The translations under genes and the position numbers were made by a program. From Brevirhabdus sp. (GTDB taxonomy: Bacteria; Pseudomonadota; Alphaproteobacteria; Rhodobacterales; Rhodobacteraceae): DNA of 51,290 bases. The DNA is taken from assembly GCA_024637315.1 (NCBI GenBank), contig JAGXFH010000047.1, forward strand, positions 1 to 51,290, given 5' to 3'. Below the pieces are notes generated by a model. It saw nothing but the letters and a program-made list of their open reading frames with translations. It had not been told where the DNA came from and did not search any database. This document shows positions 14,986 through 23,628 of the stretch, piece after piece. How positions within the stretch are numbered: the stretch's first letter is position 1; the number at the start of each line of letters is the position of its first letter.

Positions 14986-16871
14986 GCACGCTCCCGTCCG
15001 GCCGGGGCCCGTTGCTTGCCGTTGGTCTGGGCGTTCTGATCGTCGCAGCCGCGTTTGTCGTGTCGCCAGGACTCTTCACCATCGACGAAATGATCTACCT
15101 GATCAGTGTCGACGCCTTCGCGGACCGGCTTTCCCTGACCGTCGAAAACGGGTTCGAAACCTACAGGTCGGACGATCTGCGACTGTGGTTCATGGTGGAG
15201 GGTCCGAACGGCCTGACACCGCAATATCCGCCGGGTCTCACCGTGGCCGGGGCACCCTTCTACGCGCTCCTGGGAACCCGCGGCCTGTTCGTGCTGAACG
15301 CGCTTGCCGCGGCCGGATCGTTGTTGCTGACCTACCGTCTGGCCATCGCGCTTTACAAGGATCAGGCAATCGCCGCGACCTCTGTCGTCATCCTCTTCTT
15401 CGCGACCTTCTTCGTCGAATACGCCTTTGGCATCTGGCCACATGCCCTCAGCGTGTTTTTCGTGCTCGCAGCGCTTCTCTTCGCCGTTCAGTCGATCCAC
15501 CACAGCGGCCGCAAGGCCCTGATCCTTGCGGCGCTTTCGGGCGTGGCCATCGGCCTCGGTATCCTGTTCCGCTCGGACGCAATCCTGATCCTGCCTGTTG
15601 TCGGAGCGGCGGTGATCCTTTATTCGGCTCGACCGGTGCAGGCGATTCTGGCGGGGACGCTCGGCCTATTGCCAGGCATTGCCACCGCCGCCGTTGTCAA
15701 TCTCTACAAATTCGGCAGCGCCAATCCGCTGTCGTATGGACGGCCGGCCAGCGGCGGCGGCGTCGATCTCCGCGGCCATATCGCGGCGGGAATCGTCGTG
15801 CTGCTTCTGCTCGCCGGCCTCTGGATTTGCCGCAACCTGGCTTGGAAACCGAAATGGCGCGGCCCGATGCTTCTTGGTGCGATCGTACTTCTGATCGCGG
15901 GTTTTCTGATCCCGACGACAGGCCACTTGATCAAGAGCTACGCCCATGGTGCCCATGTGCTGATCGTCGACATGACCCAAAGCAATGATGGCCGCCAAGG
16001 GGTGCTGCGGTCGGATACGGGGACTGTTTCGTTCTGGGGCGTGGCCAAGAAAGCCCTGGCGCAAAGCATGCCCTGGCTCGGCATCCTCGCGGTGCTGGTG
16101 ATGCGCCGTTGGAGGACCGAGTATCGGCAGGGCCATCTCATCGCGCTGATTGCCGTCGCTGTCTGGACCATGCCATTCATTCTGAAGGCCTGGCATGGCG
16201 GCTTCAGCTCCAACATGCGGTACTTCCTGCCCATTGTTCCGGTCCTCGCCGTGATCGTCGCGGCTATCTGGATCGAGTTGAAAGAACTGGCGGGCAGACC
16301 CGGCATGACCGGTCCTGCCGGCATCATTGCCGGCGTCGCGATCGTGTTCGTCTGGACCATCCATGCCCCGACCGGGTGGGCCGGTGCGCACCAGATCCTC
16401 AGCACATACGGGTTCTTCGCCCTGACACTGATCGCTGTCATCGCAGGGCTGCCCTTCATGCCCGACCGACTTTACGCCAGGCTCTTGCGTCCCTGCCTCG
16501 CGACCTGTTTCGGGATCGCGATGATGGTCGGTCTTGTGGCCGACAACATCGCCGCGCAGCAGCGGAGGGCGAAAAACAACCATGCGAGCACCGTCTTTGC
16601 CCAGCTTCCAGGCCCTGCCCTGCTCTACTCGAACACGGAAAGCTATGCATTTCAGGTGCAGCGACCCGACGGGCTGTTCGGCATCCCGTCGCGGATCGGA
16701 TACGAGATCGACGTCGAACTCTTTCACAAGGTCCTGACCGACGGCTACCGTGTTTTCATGCAGCGCGAAACGGCGGAAGCCCTTGTCAACCAAAGCGACT
16801 TGCTGGAATTCGACGAGATCACGATGGACGATTTGCGCATCGCCGAGGTCACCTTCCGCAAGGATCAGTAA
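14982..16871 (+). CDS. multi-span membrane glycosyltransferase-like protein (PMT/ArnT-like)
   Basis: A 629-aa protein with about 11-13 membrane helices and an early acidic loop, GLFTIDEMIYLISVDAFAD, in the place where GT-C (PMT/ArnT/GT39 and GT83) enzymes carry catalytic acidic residues. It is followed by YPPGLTVAGAPFYALLGT, also typical of that superfamily. Coupling to a family 2 transferase suggests that lipid-linked sugar made by the first enzyme is transferred here at the periplasmic face, modifying a lipid, polysaccharide or protein. The residues ~565-629 form a soluble tail. The acceptor cannot be deduced. Confidence 0.75.
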   Translation: MSTLPSGRGPLLAVGLGVLIVAAAFVVSPGLFTIDEMIYLISVDAFADRLSLTVENGFETYRSDDLRLWFMVEGPNGLTPQYPPGLTVAGAPFYALLGTRGLFVLNALAAAGSLLLTYRLAIALYKDQAIAATSVVILFFATFFVEYAFGIWPHALSVFFVLAALLFAVQSIHHSGRKALILAALSGVAIGLGILFRSDAILILPVVGAAVILYSARPVQAILAGTLGLLPGIATAAVVNLYKFGSANPLSYGRPASGGGVDLRGHIAAGIVVLLLLAGLWICRNLAWKPKWRGPMLLGAIVLLIAGFLIPTTGHLIKSYAHGAHVLIVDMTQSNDGRQGVLRSDTGTVSFWGVAKKALAQSMPWLGILAVLVMRRWRTEYRQGHLIALIAVAVWTMPFILKAWHGGFSSNMRYFLPIVPVLAVIVAAIWIELKELAGRPGMTGPAGIIAGVAIVFVWTIHAPTGWAGAHQILSTYGFFALTLIAVIAGLPFMPDRLYARLLRPCLATCFGIAMMVGLVADNIAAQQRRAKNNHASTVFAQLPGPALLYSNTESYAFQVQRPDGLFGIPSRIGYEIDVELFHKVLTDGYRVFMQRETAEALVNQSDLLEFDEITMDDLRIAEVTFRKDQ

Positions 16872-16904
16872 CCCATCGGCCAGAGGCAGCGACACGCGCC
16901 GCAA

Positions 16905-16933
16905 AGAAAAGGGCCGCCCCGAAGGACGGCCCG
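16905..16933 (-). terminator. rho-independent terminator of the 5'-nucleotidase gene
   Basis: Read on the minus strand, GGGCCGTCC-TTCG-GGGCGGCCC (16933-16912) makes a 9-bp stem with one mismatch and a stable tetraloop-like turn, followed by TTTTCTTT (16911-16904). It begins 22 bases after the nucleotidase stop. On the plus strand the hairpin could also end the glycosyltransferase mRNA, but no U-run follows in that direction. Confidence 0.8.
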
Positions 16934-16954
16934 CATGCTGTTTTGATACCAAAC

Positions 16955-18514
16955 CTATTTCTTGGTGATCCTTCCATCGAGATAGGGCTGGTAGGGGGCA
17001 TTCGCCGCCAGAAACTCTGCCGTCACATCCGCCAGATCCGGCCCGAAGTCATAGGCGTTCTCGGCCGTGGTGAACATCGAATAGCCGTCGCCGCCATTGC
17101 GCACGAAGTTGTTCGACACCACCCCGTAGGTCGCGGCCGGGTCGATCGGCGCGCCGTCGACCATCACATCGCTGACCCGAGACCCGACCGGCTGGCTGGC
17201 ATCGAAGGTGAATGTCAGCCCGGCGACCTGCGGGAACCGACCACCGCCATCCTCGATCTGGCTGACACCGTTCTCGAGCGCGTCGATCACCGTCTGGCCG
17301 CTGACCTGGAACGTCGACAAGGTGTTTTGGAACGGCAACACCGTCAGAACCTCGCCCATCGTCACCTCACCGGCGTCGATGCTGGCACGCAACCCGCCGC
17401 CGTTGGCAATCGCGATCTGGATGCCCTGATCCTTGACGCGGTCCAGCATCGCATCGGCCACAAGGTTGCCCATCGTGCATTCCTGCGCCCGGCAATTGGC
17501 ACGATCGCCGTCAATCGGTTCGACCGTTTCCGCCACCACCTTGTTGCGGATCTCTTCCAGGGGCGCCGCCGCCTCGGCAATCCTGGCCTTGGTCGTTTCG
17601 TCCTCGGCCACGGCCGCGTCCATTATCACCGGCTCGCCGACCGCCTCGATGACCTTGCCCTCGTCGTCAAAGGTCACGTTCAATTCGCCCAGGAACTTGC
17701 CATAGGCATATGCCTGGACGATGGCGGTGTCGCCGACCATCACCGGATAGGGGCCCTTCGCCCCCTCGATCGTGTTCGACAACAGGCTGTTGTCATGCCC
17801 GCCGACGATCACATCGACGCCGGTGGTCTCTGCCGCTACCCGCTTGTCAACGTTCAGCCCGGAATGCGACAGCACGATGATCTTGTTCACACCCTCGGCG
17901 GTCAGCTTGTCGACCTCGCCCTGGACCGCATCGACCGGATTGGTGAAGATGATGTTCTTGCCCGGTGAGGCCAGATCCGGCGTATCCTGCGGAGTAAGGC
18001 CGATCAGCCCCAGCTTCTCGCCGCCGCGTTCGATGATCGTGGACTTTGCAAGTTTGTCCGACAACAACGGCTCGCCCGACACATCGGCATTCGACATCAG
18101 CACCGGGAAATCCACTGCATCCATGAAGCCGCGCAGCACTTCCGGACCATCGTCGAATTCGTGGTTGCCCACGGTCATCGCGTCATAGCCCATCTTGTTC
18201 ATCATTTCGGCGGCCAGCATGCCCTTGTAATAGGTGTAGAACAGCGTGCCCTGAAACTGATCGCCGCCATCGACAAGAATGTAGTTGTTGGTGCGGCCCT
18301 TGGCGTCTTCGATCGCGGTCATCAACCGTGCCGACCCGCCAAAGCACTCGCCCGCCGTGTTGTCCTCCTCCGAACAGCCCGAATCGTATTTCGAGATCGG
18401 CTCGAATCGCGCGTGAAAATCGTTGGTGTGCAAAACCGTCAGTGAGTAATCGGCCAACGCCATCCCGCCCGAAATTGCAAGGATAGCTGCCGATGTCAGA
18501 AAACGTGCATACAT
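16955..18514 (-). CDS. periplasmic 5'-nucleotidase / metallophosphatase (UshA family)
   Basis: A 519-aa exported enzyme that removes phosphate from nucleotides (and possibly UDP-sugars or 2',3'-cyclic nucleotides). The signal peptide ends near MALA at residue ~21. The two-metal core is visible: LHTNDFHARFEP, VDGGDQFQGT, TVGNHEFDDG, LSHSGLNVD and VGGHDN. The C-terminal 5_nucleotid_C substrate domain includes NGGGLRASIDAGEVTMGEV and NNFVRNGGDGYSMF, with the expected aromatic stacking region. Cysteines at SGCSEEDNTAGECFGG and ANCRAQECTMG may form disulfides in the periplasm. It would feed nucleosides to the salvage operon found further along the window. A strong terminator follows it. Confidence 0.93.
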   Translation of the reverse strand: MYARFLTSAAILAISGGMALADYSLTVLHTNDFHARFEPISKYDSGCSEEDNTAGECFGGSARLMTAIEDAKGRTNNYILVDGGDQFQGTLFYTYYKGMLAAEMMNKMGYDAMTVGNHEFDDGPEVLRGFMDAVDFPVLMSNADVSGEPLLSDKLAKSTIIERGGEKLGLIGLTPQDTPDLASPGKNIIFTNPVDAVQGEVDKLTAEGVNKIIVLSHSGLNVDKRVAAETTGVDVIVGGHDNSLLSNTIEGAKGPYPVMVGDTAIVQAYAYGKFLGELNVTFDDEGKVIEAVGEPVIMDAAVAEDETTKARIAEAAAPLEEIRNKVVAETVEPIDGDRANCRAQECTMGNLVADAMLDRVKDQGIQIAIANGGGLRASIDAGEVTMGEVLTVLPFQNTLSTFQVSGQTVIDALENGVSQIEDGGGRFPQVAGLTFTFDASQPVGSRVSDVMVDGAPIDPAATYGVVSNNFVRNGGDGYSMFTTAENAYDFGPDLADVTAEFLAANAPYQPYLDGRITKK

Positions 18515-18668
18515 GGTTTCAAACCCCCCATTAGGTGACTGCGGCCAGACTGGCCCGATCCCGCGCCGGTGTCAAAGCATCTTCGGTTTGCACCAATAGC
18601 GCAGCCCGGCAACGGTTCCGTGACATCCGCCGCTTGACCAACCGCCAGTCACAGGGCATTTCTGAACC

Positions 18669-19007
18669 ATGCTGATCTACAAGATTTTCCGCGCCTCTGA
18701 ATGGGCAGAGCTTCGCCATTACGGCGTGACCGCCGGTGCGCCCGTGGATGTCGCGGACGGCTACGTACATTTCTCGACCGGTGAACAGGTGCGCGAAACC
18801 TGCGAAAGGCACTTCGCCGGCGTGGACGGCCTTGTGCTGCTGGCTGTTGATGCCGAGAAACTTGGTGCCGATCTGAAATGGGAACCGTCGCGCGGAGGCG
18901 CGCTGTTTCCGCATCTCTACCGGTCGCTGCAACTTTCCGATGTGATTTGGCACCACCCCTTGCCGCGCGGCGAGCATGGCCATGTCTTTCCGGTCGCCCT
19001 GGAATGA
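18669..19007 (+). CDS. DUF952 family protein
   Basis: A 112-aa protein matching the DUF952 family, recognised by [13 protein letters not shown] at the start, [12 protein letters not shown] in the middle and [14 protein letters not shown] towards the end. The function of the family is not known; the fold is thought to be related to ADP-ribose-handling or phosphotransferase-like small proteins, but I would not rely on that. Its stop overlaps the pyrD start by four bases, so the two are translationally coupled, an arrangement I recall as common in Rhodobacteraceae. Confidence 0.9.
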   Translation: MLIYKIFRASEWAELRHYGVTAGAPVDVADGYVHFSTGEQVRETCERHFAGVDGLVLLAVDAEKLGADLKWEPSRGGALFPHLYRSLQLSDVIWHHPLPRGEHGHVFPVALE

Positions 19008-20062
19008 ACCTGTCCGAGCGCGCGGGCCTCGCCCTTCTGCACCGCCTCGATCCCGAAACCGCTCACGGGCTTGCGCTGAGGGCCTTGCGCGCTGGCCTCG
19101 CGCCGTCGCCGGGCCCGGTCTCTTCGCCGCGTCTTGCGACCTCGCTGGCCGGTCTTGTCCTGCCCAATCCCGTGGGGCTTGCCGCTGGTTTCGACAAGAA
19201 CGCTACCGCAATCCCGCAACTCTCGCGGGTGGGCTTCGGCTTTATCGAGGTTGGCGCGGCCACCCCGCGCCCGCAGCAAGGCAACCCAAGACCGCGGCTC
19301 TTCCGGCTGGCCGAGGACCGCGCCGTGATCAACCGTTTCGGGTTCAACAATGACGGGGCGCAGGCGATCGCCGCGCGCCTTGCGGCCCGGTTGCCCGGCA
19401 TTCCGGTCGGCCTCAACCTCGGCGCCAACAAGGACAGTCCGGACCGCGCCAGGGATTTCGCAGACGTGCTGGCAATCTGCGGCCCGCATCTGGATTTCGC
19501 CACCGTCAATGTCTCGTCACCCAACACCGAGAAGCTGCGTGAACTTCAAGGCAAGGCCGCGCTGGCGGCTCTCCTGGCGGGCGTCATGGAGACCCGCCAA
19601 TCCCTGCCACGGAAGATCCCGATCTTTCTGAAGATCTCGCCGGACCTCTCGGAATCCGAGCTTTCCGACATCGCCGAGGTTGCGATATCGTCCGCTATAG
19701 ACGCAGTCATTGCAACCAACACCACCTTATCGCGGGAATGTTTGAAAAGTGCCAGCAAGGATCATTCTGGCGGCCTTTCTGGCACTCCATTGTTTGAAAA
19801 GTCTACCCGAACTCTCGCCCGACTTTCGCATATGACGGCCGGAAAACTGCCGCTGATCGGCGTCGGCGGCATCGCTTCGCCAGAAGATGCCTATGCCAAG
19901 ATCCGTGCCGGAGCCTCGGCGGTCCAGCTCTATACCGCGATGGTCTATCAGGGCCTGTCGCTGGCCCCCCGGATCGCCCGCGACCTCGACCGGCTTCTTG
20001 CCCGCGACGGCTTTGCCACCGTCGCCGAGGCGGTCGGCACAGAGGCGGAGAAGTGGCGATAG
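19004..20062 (+). CDS. pyrD: dihydroorotate dehydrogenase (quinone), class 2
   Basis: A 352-aa FMN enzyme that oxidises dihydroorotate to orotate in pyrimidine synthesis, passing electrons to quinone at the inner membrane. The amphipathic N-terminal helices ([20 protein letters not shown]) that reach the quinone mark it as class 2. Other marks are [37 protein letters not shown] with the catalytic Ser, LKISPDL, ATNTT and [19 protein letters not shown] for FMN phosphate. ATG 19004 overlaps the DUF952 stop; upstream in-frame codons are antisense-like shadows of that gene. Normal length. Confidence 0.96.
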   Translation: MNLSERAGLALLHRLDPETAHGLALRALRAGLAPSPGPVSSPRLATSLAGLVLPNPVGLAAGFDKNATAIPQLSRVGFGFIEVGAATPRPQQGNPRPRLFRLAEDRAVINRFGFNNDGAQAIAARLAARLPGIPVGLNLGANKDSPDRARDFADVLAICGPHLDFATVNVSSPNTEKLRELQGKAALAALLAGVMETRQSLPRKIPIFLKISPDLSESELSDIAEVAISSAIDAVIATNTTLSRECLKSASKDHSGGLSGTPLFEKSTRTLARLSHMTAGKLPLIGVGGIASPEDAYAKIRAGASAVQLYTAMVYQGLSLAPRIARDLDRLLARDGFATVAEAVGTEAEKWR

Positions 20063-20125
20063 GCCTCACCCTCTGGCACAATCCGCGCTGCTCGAGCGCC
20101 CGAAGCGGTCCTGGCGCTGTTCTGA
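20053..20125 (+). pseudogene. stump of an ArsC-family arsenate reductase gene
   Basis: A GTG at 20053, inside the last codons of pyrD, opens a frame reading LTLWHNPRCSSAR, the N-terminus of the ArsC/Spx-type arsenate reductase with its catalytic Cys (NPRCS). After this the frame loses likeness; the next frame gives PEAVLALF and then TGA at 20123-20125, which resembles the first helix (ALALLEE in relatives). So a frameshift about 17 codons in, followed by loss of the remaining ~95 codons. pyrD followed by arsC with such an overlap is an order I recall from related genomes, which supports decay in place. Confidence 0.65.
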
Positions 20126-20140
20126 CCGCTTCTTTATCCG

Positions 20141-20162
20141 AAAAATATCCCCGCCGGAGGCC
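20141..20162 (-). terminator. possible terminator of the MATE gene
   Basis: On the minus strand the sequence GGCCTCCGGCGGGGATATTTTT (given in two parts as GGCCTCCGGCGGGG and ATATTTTT) follows the MATE stop by about 27 bases. The stem is short but GC-rich and is followed by a T-run; similar sequences are common after rhodobacterial genes as I remember them. Confidence 0.4.
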
Positions 20163-20188
20163 AGAAAATATCACCTGCGCGTGGGATT

Positions 20189-21511
20189 TCAGCGATCCGC
20201 CGCCGCTTCCAGCGCCGGATAGCGCACCCCTAGCGTCACTGCCCGGCTCACATTCAGGACCATCAGCGCCAGCCACAGCCCATGGTTGCCAAACGGCTCG
20301 ACCAGCACCAACAACGCCACGATGTAGATCAGCCCAGAGATCGTCATCGCGATCCGCATGTCCCGCGTCCGCGTCGCCCCGATAAAGATGCCGTCCAGCA
20401 TCCAGGACGCGACCCCAATGACCGGAGCGGCCACCACCCATGGCAGATAGACCCGCGCCTCGGCCCGGACTTCGGGTGCGGTGGCCATCACGTCGATCAA
20501 CCAGGGCCCCGCAATCAAGAAGAAAACCGCCAGCGGGATCGACACGCCGACGCCCCAGCCAGAGGTCAACACCGCCGCCCGCCGCAACGCCGCCCTTTGC
20601 CGTGCGCCAAGCGCTGCGCCCACCAGCGCCTCTGCCGAGAAGGCAAACCCGTCCAGCGCGAAGGCGGTGATTTGCAGGAACTGCAGGATCACCTGGTTGG
20701 CGGCCAGTGTCACATCGCCGAACTGCGCGCCGAGGAACATGAAGGTCAGAAAACTTCCTTGCAATATCATAGATCTGACCATGATATCACCGTTCACCAC
20801 CATCATCCTGCGGATCTTCCAACGGTCGAAGATCCGCGCCCAGTCCCGCCAGGCATCACCAGAAAACGCACCCCGGCACAGCCACAATCCCAGCGCCAGC
20901 CCGCTCCATTCCGCGATGAGAGTGGCCACCGCCACGCCCTCGACGCCCCAGCCCAGAGACAACACGAACCACAGGTCCAGAAGGATGTTCAGCCCGTTCA
21001 TCCAAAGTTGCAGCACAAGCACGCCGCGCGTCCGTTCCACCGCGATCAGCCAGCCCGTGACCGCATAAAGCGCAATCGTCGCAGGCGCCCCCCAGATCCG
21101 GATCGCAAGGTAGCTGCGCGCCAGACCCTCGACCTCTTCCGAGGTCGGGGCAAGATAAAAAGCACCCCAGAAAACAAGTGCTTGCGCGGCGATGAAGACC
21201 ACGCCCGCCGCCAGTCCGATCATCAATGCCCGCATCAGAAGTGCGCCGGTCTCGCCGATATCCCCGGCCCCCCTGGCTTGCGCCACAAGCCCGGTGGTCC
21301 CCATCCGCAAGAAGCCGAAGATCCAGTAGATCGCGGCCAGAATGATCGCCCCGATCCCGACCGCCCCGATAGGGGCCGCCAGCCCCATCTGCCCCACCAC
21401 ACCGGTATCCACCGCCCCCAGGATTGGAACTGTTGCATTCGACAGGACGATCGGAATGGCGATCTTCAGAACGCGGGCATGGGTCAGCGGCCCGACAGCC
21501 GCTTCAGCCAT
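20189..21511 (-). CDS. MATE-family efflux transporter (DinF-like)
   Basis: A 440-aa inner-membrane protein with about 12 helices in two related halves, as in MATE multidrug/cation antiporters. Typical segments are IAIPIVLSNATVPILGAVDT at the first helix, GTTGLVAQARGAG between helices 2 and 3, and ANQVILQFLQITAFALDGFA in the second half. The DinF subfamily fits its length and sequence. It would exchange organic cations or other toxic compounds for H+ or Na+. Its stop is convergent with the pyrD/arsC-stump side and its start overlaps the end of a thioesterase gene by eight bases, so it is the last gene of a three-gene unit. Confidence 0.92.
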   Translation of the reverse strand: MAEAAVGPLTHARVLKIAIPIVLSNATVPILGAVDTGVVGQMGLAAPIGAVGIGAIILAAIYWIFGFLRMGTTGLVAQARGAGDIGETGALLMRALMIGLAAGVVFIAAQALVFWGAFYLAPTSEEVEGLARSYLAIRIWGAPATIALYAVTGWLIAVERTRGVLVLQLWMNGLNILLDLWFVLSLGWGVEGVAVATLIAEWSGLALGLWLCRGAFSGDAWRDWARIFDRWKIRRMMVVNGDIMVRSMILQGSFLTFMFLGAQFGDVTLAANQVILQFLQITAFALDGFAFSAEALVGAALGARQRAALRRAAVLTSGWGVGVSIPLAVFFLIAGPWLIDVMATAPEVRAEARVYLPWVVAAPVIGVASWMLDGIFIGATRTRDMRIAMTISGLIYIVALLVLVEPFGNHGLWLALMVLNVSRAVTLGVRYPALEAAADR

Positions 21512-22013
21512 CGCGCTGCGGCATCAGAAAATGCCCGGTCGCCTGCGCGAACAGGCGGCTGCGGTTGTCTTGCCAGCCCTCGACGTGAACGCTGGCATAG
21601 CGCCTGCCAGAGCGGTTGACCCGCGCCCTTGCATACGCATCGCGCGGCAATCCGGACCGAAGGTAATCCACGGTAAAATCAATGGTTTTCGGCAATCTCG
21701 GCAGGTGCTTTCGGTCCAGCGACGTAACATCCAGCCGCCCCGATTCCAGATCCTCCCAGACCATCGACCAACTCAGTTCGATGATCGCCGTCATCTCCAG
21801 AAACGCCGCCGTCGCACCGCCATGCAGTGCCGGCAGGATTGGATTTCCGATCAGCTTTTCGTCAAACGGCAGCACCGCGGTCAGTTCGTCACCGTGGCGT
21901 TCGAACTGGATACCGAGGAACTGCGCATAAGGCACGCCGTCGACAATCGCCTTGAGCGCACCATCGCGGCGCTGCTTGATCACCTGAACCGGTTCGGGGC
22001 GCGGCCGGCTCAT
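21504..22013 (-). CDS. hotdog-fold thioesterase (PaaI family), second of a pair
   Basis: A 169-aa acyl-CoA thioesterase-like protein. The family core is [40 protein letters not shown] (the HGG turn with the catalytic region on the following helix) and [19 protein letters not shown]. It hydrolyses some acyl-CoA or aryl-CoA in the cytoplasm. I start it at ATG 22013, which overlaps the stop of the first thioesterase gene by four bases; longer frames upstream are shadows of that gene. The two neighbours are distant paralogs, perhaps forming a heteromer or handling different acyl chains. Confidence 0.88.
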   Translation of the reverse strand: MSRPRPEPVQVIKQRRDGALKAIVDGVPYAQFLGIQFERHGDELTAVLPFDEKLIGNPILPALHGGATAAFLEMTAIIELSWSMVWEDLESGRLDVTSLDRKHLPRLPKTIDFTVDYLRSGLPRDAYARARVNRSGRRYASVHVEGWQDNRSRLFAQATGHFLMPQRDG

Positions 22014-22435
22014 GACTGTCGCTCCAGCGTGAAGGCCCCTGTCGCCGCCGCCACCGGGCGCGCAGTGTCCTCGTCCATCGCCGTTGCACGGACAAACGCC
22101 ACCGAACGGGTGACGTTGTAGCATTCCGCCCGCGCCGTGATCGTCTGGCCCGGCGTTGCCGGCCGCATGTAGTCGATCCGCAGATCCAGAGTCGCTGTGC
22201 CGCTGGCCTTGGTCGGATGGCTCATCACCGCCGCGCCGCCGCACGTATCCATCAGCGCCGAGACCGCACCGCCATGGATCACGCCCGTTTCCGGATCTCC
22301 GATCAACCGTTTGTCATATGGCATCCGGATCACCGCAAAGCCGTCGCCGATCTCGACCAGTTCCATCCCCAGCGCCACAGAGTGCGGCAAGGCCTGAATG
22401 AATTGTTTTGCGATCAATGTCTTGCGATCCGGCAT
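22010..22435 (-). CDS. hotdog-fold thioesterase (PaaI family), first of a pair
   Basis: A 141-aa hotdog protein: [40 protein letters not shown] and [20 protein letters not shown] are the typical PaaI-type blocks, including the HGG turn. It is a short-to-medium acyl-CoA or aryl-CoA thioesterase by family. ATG 22435 has GAGGG four bases upstream; the longer frame to 22495 shows no conserved sequence. It heads a minus-strand unit with the second thioesterase and the MATE exporter. Confidence 0.88.
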   Translation of the reverse strand: MPDRKTLIAKQFIQALPHSVALGMELVEIGDGFAVIRMPYDKRLIGDPETGVIHGGAVSALMDTCGGAAVMSHPTKASGTATLDLRIDYMRPATPGQTITARAECYNVTRSVAFVRATAMDEDTARPVAAATGAFTLERQS

Positions 22436-22539
22436 CGAACCCTCGCGCTGTCGTGAACGGTGCCTTCTTATTGGCCCTTGCCAAGGGTCCTGCAAGTGCT
22501 ATCTTCCGCAATTGCGAATAAGTCGCAAAAGCAGGGAGC

Positions 22540-22992
22540 ATGTCAGTAGTCATCGCGGCCACTCTGATCACCTTGGCAGTGTTTCCGTCGGACCTTGGCG
22601 ATCTGACCCGAAGCCTGATAACGGATGCGTTCGTCCAGGTATCGGTTTTTGTCGCCGCGACGCTGCTGCTTTTTTATGGGGCCGAGAGGGTCTTTCGTTT
22701 CGACATCGGTCAATCACTCAAGAATGCCCGCGGGTTTCAGGTGCCGCTGGCCGCGCTTTTGGGGGCCACCCCCGGCTGCGGCCCGCAAGTTCTGGTTGCC
22801 ACGCTTTTCATAAACGGCGTCATCCCGTTCTCGGCCCTGATCGGCAACGCAATCTCGAACGATGGCGATGCGCTTTTCCCGGCGATCGCGCTGGAACCGC
22901 GCGCCGCTTTCTTTGCGACAGCCTATTCCGCCGTCCCGGCCCTGATCGTTGCTTGTGGGTTCTACTTCCTTGCACCCGGCTTCATGAACTGA
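22540..22992 (+). CDS. half-length ArsP_2-like (putative 10TM metal exporter) membrane protein
   Basis: A 150-aa membrane protein with four to five helices. It carries GATPGCGPQVLVATLFINGV and NAISNDGDALFPAIAL, signature blocks of the putative 10TM heavy-metal/manganese exporter family (ArsP_2, DUF2899). Known members are roughly 300 aa or more and contain the module twice, so this is about half a transporter; it has a clean start, a clean stop and no visible remnant of the other half downstream, so it may work as a dimer. It is divergent from the thioesterase unit and lies 62 bases before a MerR-type gene. Confidence 0.7.
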   Translation: MSVVIAATLITLAVFPSDLGDLTRSLITDAFVQVSVFVAATLLLFYGAERVFRFDIGQSLKNARGFQVPLAALLGATPGCGPQVLVATLFINGVIPFSALIGNAISNDGDALFPAIALEPRAAFFATAYSAVPALIVACGFYFLAPGFMN

Positions 22993-23054
22993 CTTCAGCT
23001 TGTGATTGCAGGCATTGGCCGAAGCCATTACGATCTTGGTGGAGGTTCGCGCGC

Positions 23055-23423
23055 ATGGCAGACAAACGCCTTTCATTCAAGGAAATGTGCAGCACGTTCG
23101 ATGTGACCCCGCGGACCTTGCGGTACTACGAATATATCGAATTGCTGGAACCCGAGAAGCAAGGCCGCAGCCGGTTCTACACGCCGCGCGAGATTGCTCG
23201 AATGAAACTCATCCTGCGCGGTCGGCGGTTCGGTTTCTCTCTGGAAGAGATCCGACAGTGGCTGCAGATGCGCGGGTCGGAGGGCACGAAAGCACAGATG
23301 CAAATCTGGATCGAATACGCCGATCGACAGCTTATCGAGTTGCGCAAACAGCGCGACGACCTATCAAGAACGATCGAAGACCTTCAAAAGCTGCGTGACG
23401 ACACCGTCGAGTCCAGCGACTGA
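23055..23423 (+). CDS. MerR-family transcriptional regulator, copy 1
   Basis: A 122-aa MerR-type regulator. The winged helix is LSFKEMCSTFDVTPRTLRYY (residues ~5-24), then RSRFYTPREIARMKLILRGR and FGFSLEEIRQWL, followed by a coiled-coil dimer helix (RQLIELRKQRDDLSRTIEDL). There is no metal-binding cysteine loop at the end, so it senses a non-metal ligand or is tuned by partners; such MerR proteins in alphaproteobacteria are often tied to acyl-CoA or branched amino acid degradation (LiuR-like). ATG 23055 has GGAGG just upstream; the long frame from 22398 is a shadow. Clearly paralogous to the next gene. Confidence 0.9.
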   Translation: MADKRLSFKEMCSTFDVTPRTLRYYEYIELLEPEKQGRSRFYTPREIARMKLILRGRRFGFSLEEIRQWLQMRGSEGTKAQMQIWIEYADRQLIELRKQRDDLSRTIEDLQKLRDDTVESSD

Positions 23424-23454
23424 TTCCGGCGAATTCTTCCGGATCCCGCGCAAA

Positions 23455-23470
23455 CTCAAAGCGCTTTGAG
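23455..23470. repeat. 16-bp perfect palindrome after MerR copy 1
   Basis: CTCAAAGCGCTTTGAG is a perfect 16-bp palindrome 31 bases after the stop of the first MerR gene. No U-run follows, so it is unlikely to be a terminator; it may be a protein-binding site in front of the second MerR gene. Confidence 0.4.
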
Positions 23471-23529
23471 CTCAACATAATTTCGTCTGACCCCAGGTCA
23501 TCTTTGCAATTGTTTTGCACAATCGGAAA

Positions 23530-23559
23530 TGACGTAGCGTTACGATTACGCTCACGTCA
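23530..23559. promoter_or_regulatory. 30-bp inverted repeat before MerR copy 2 (operator candidate)
   Basis: TGACGTAGCGT (23530-23540) faces ACGCTCACGTCA (23548-23559): the arms are TGACGT and AGCGT against ACGCT and ACGTCA, with one extra C on the right. It lies 70-99 bases before the second MerR start. The core TTACGATTACG resembles MerR-type sites spaced for a stretched promoter. Autoregulation of the MerR/acyl-CoA dehydrogenase operon is the likely role. Confidence 0.55.
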
Positions 23560-23628
23560 ACTTCCCTTGTAGAAATCACCTCAACACCGCACCTGAGATG
23601 GACGAAATCAGTCTCAGGAGGACTTTGA

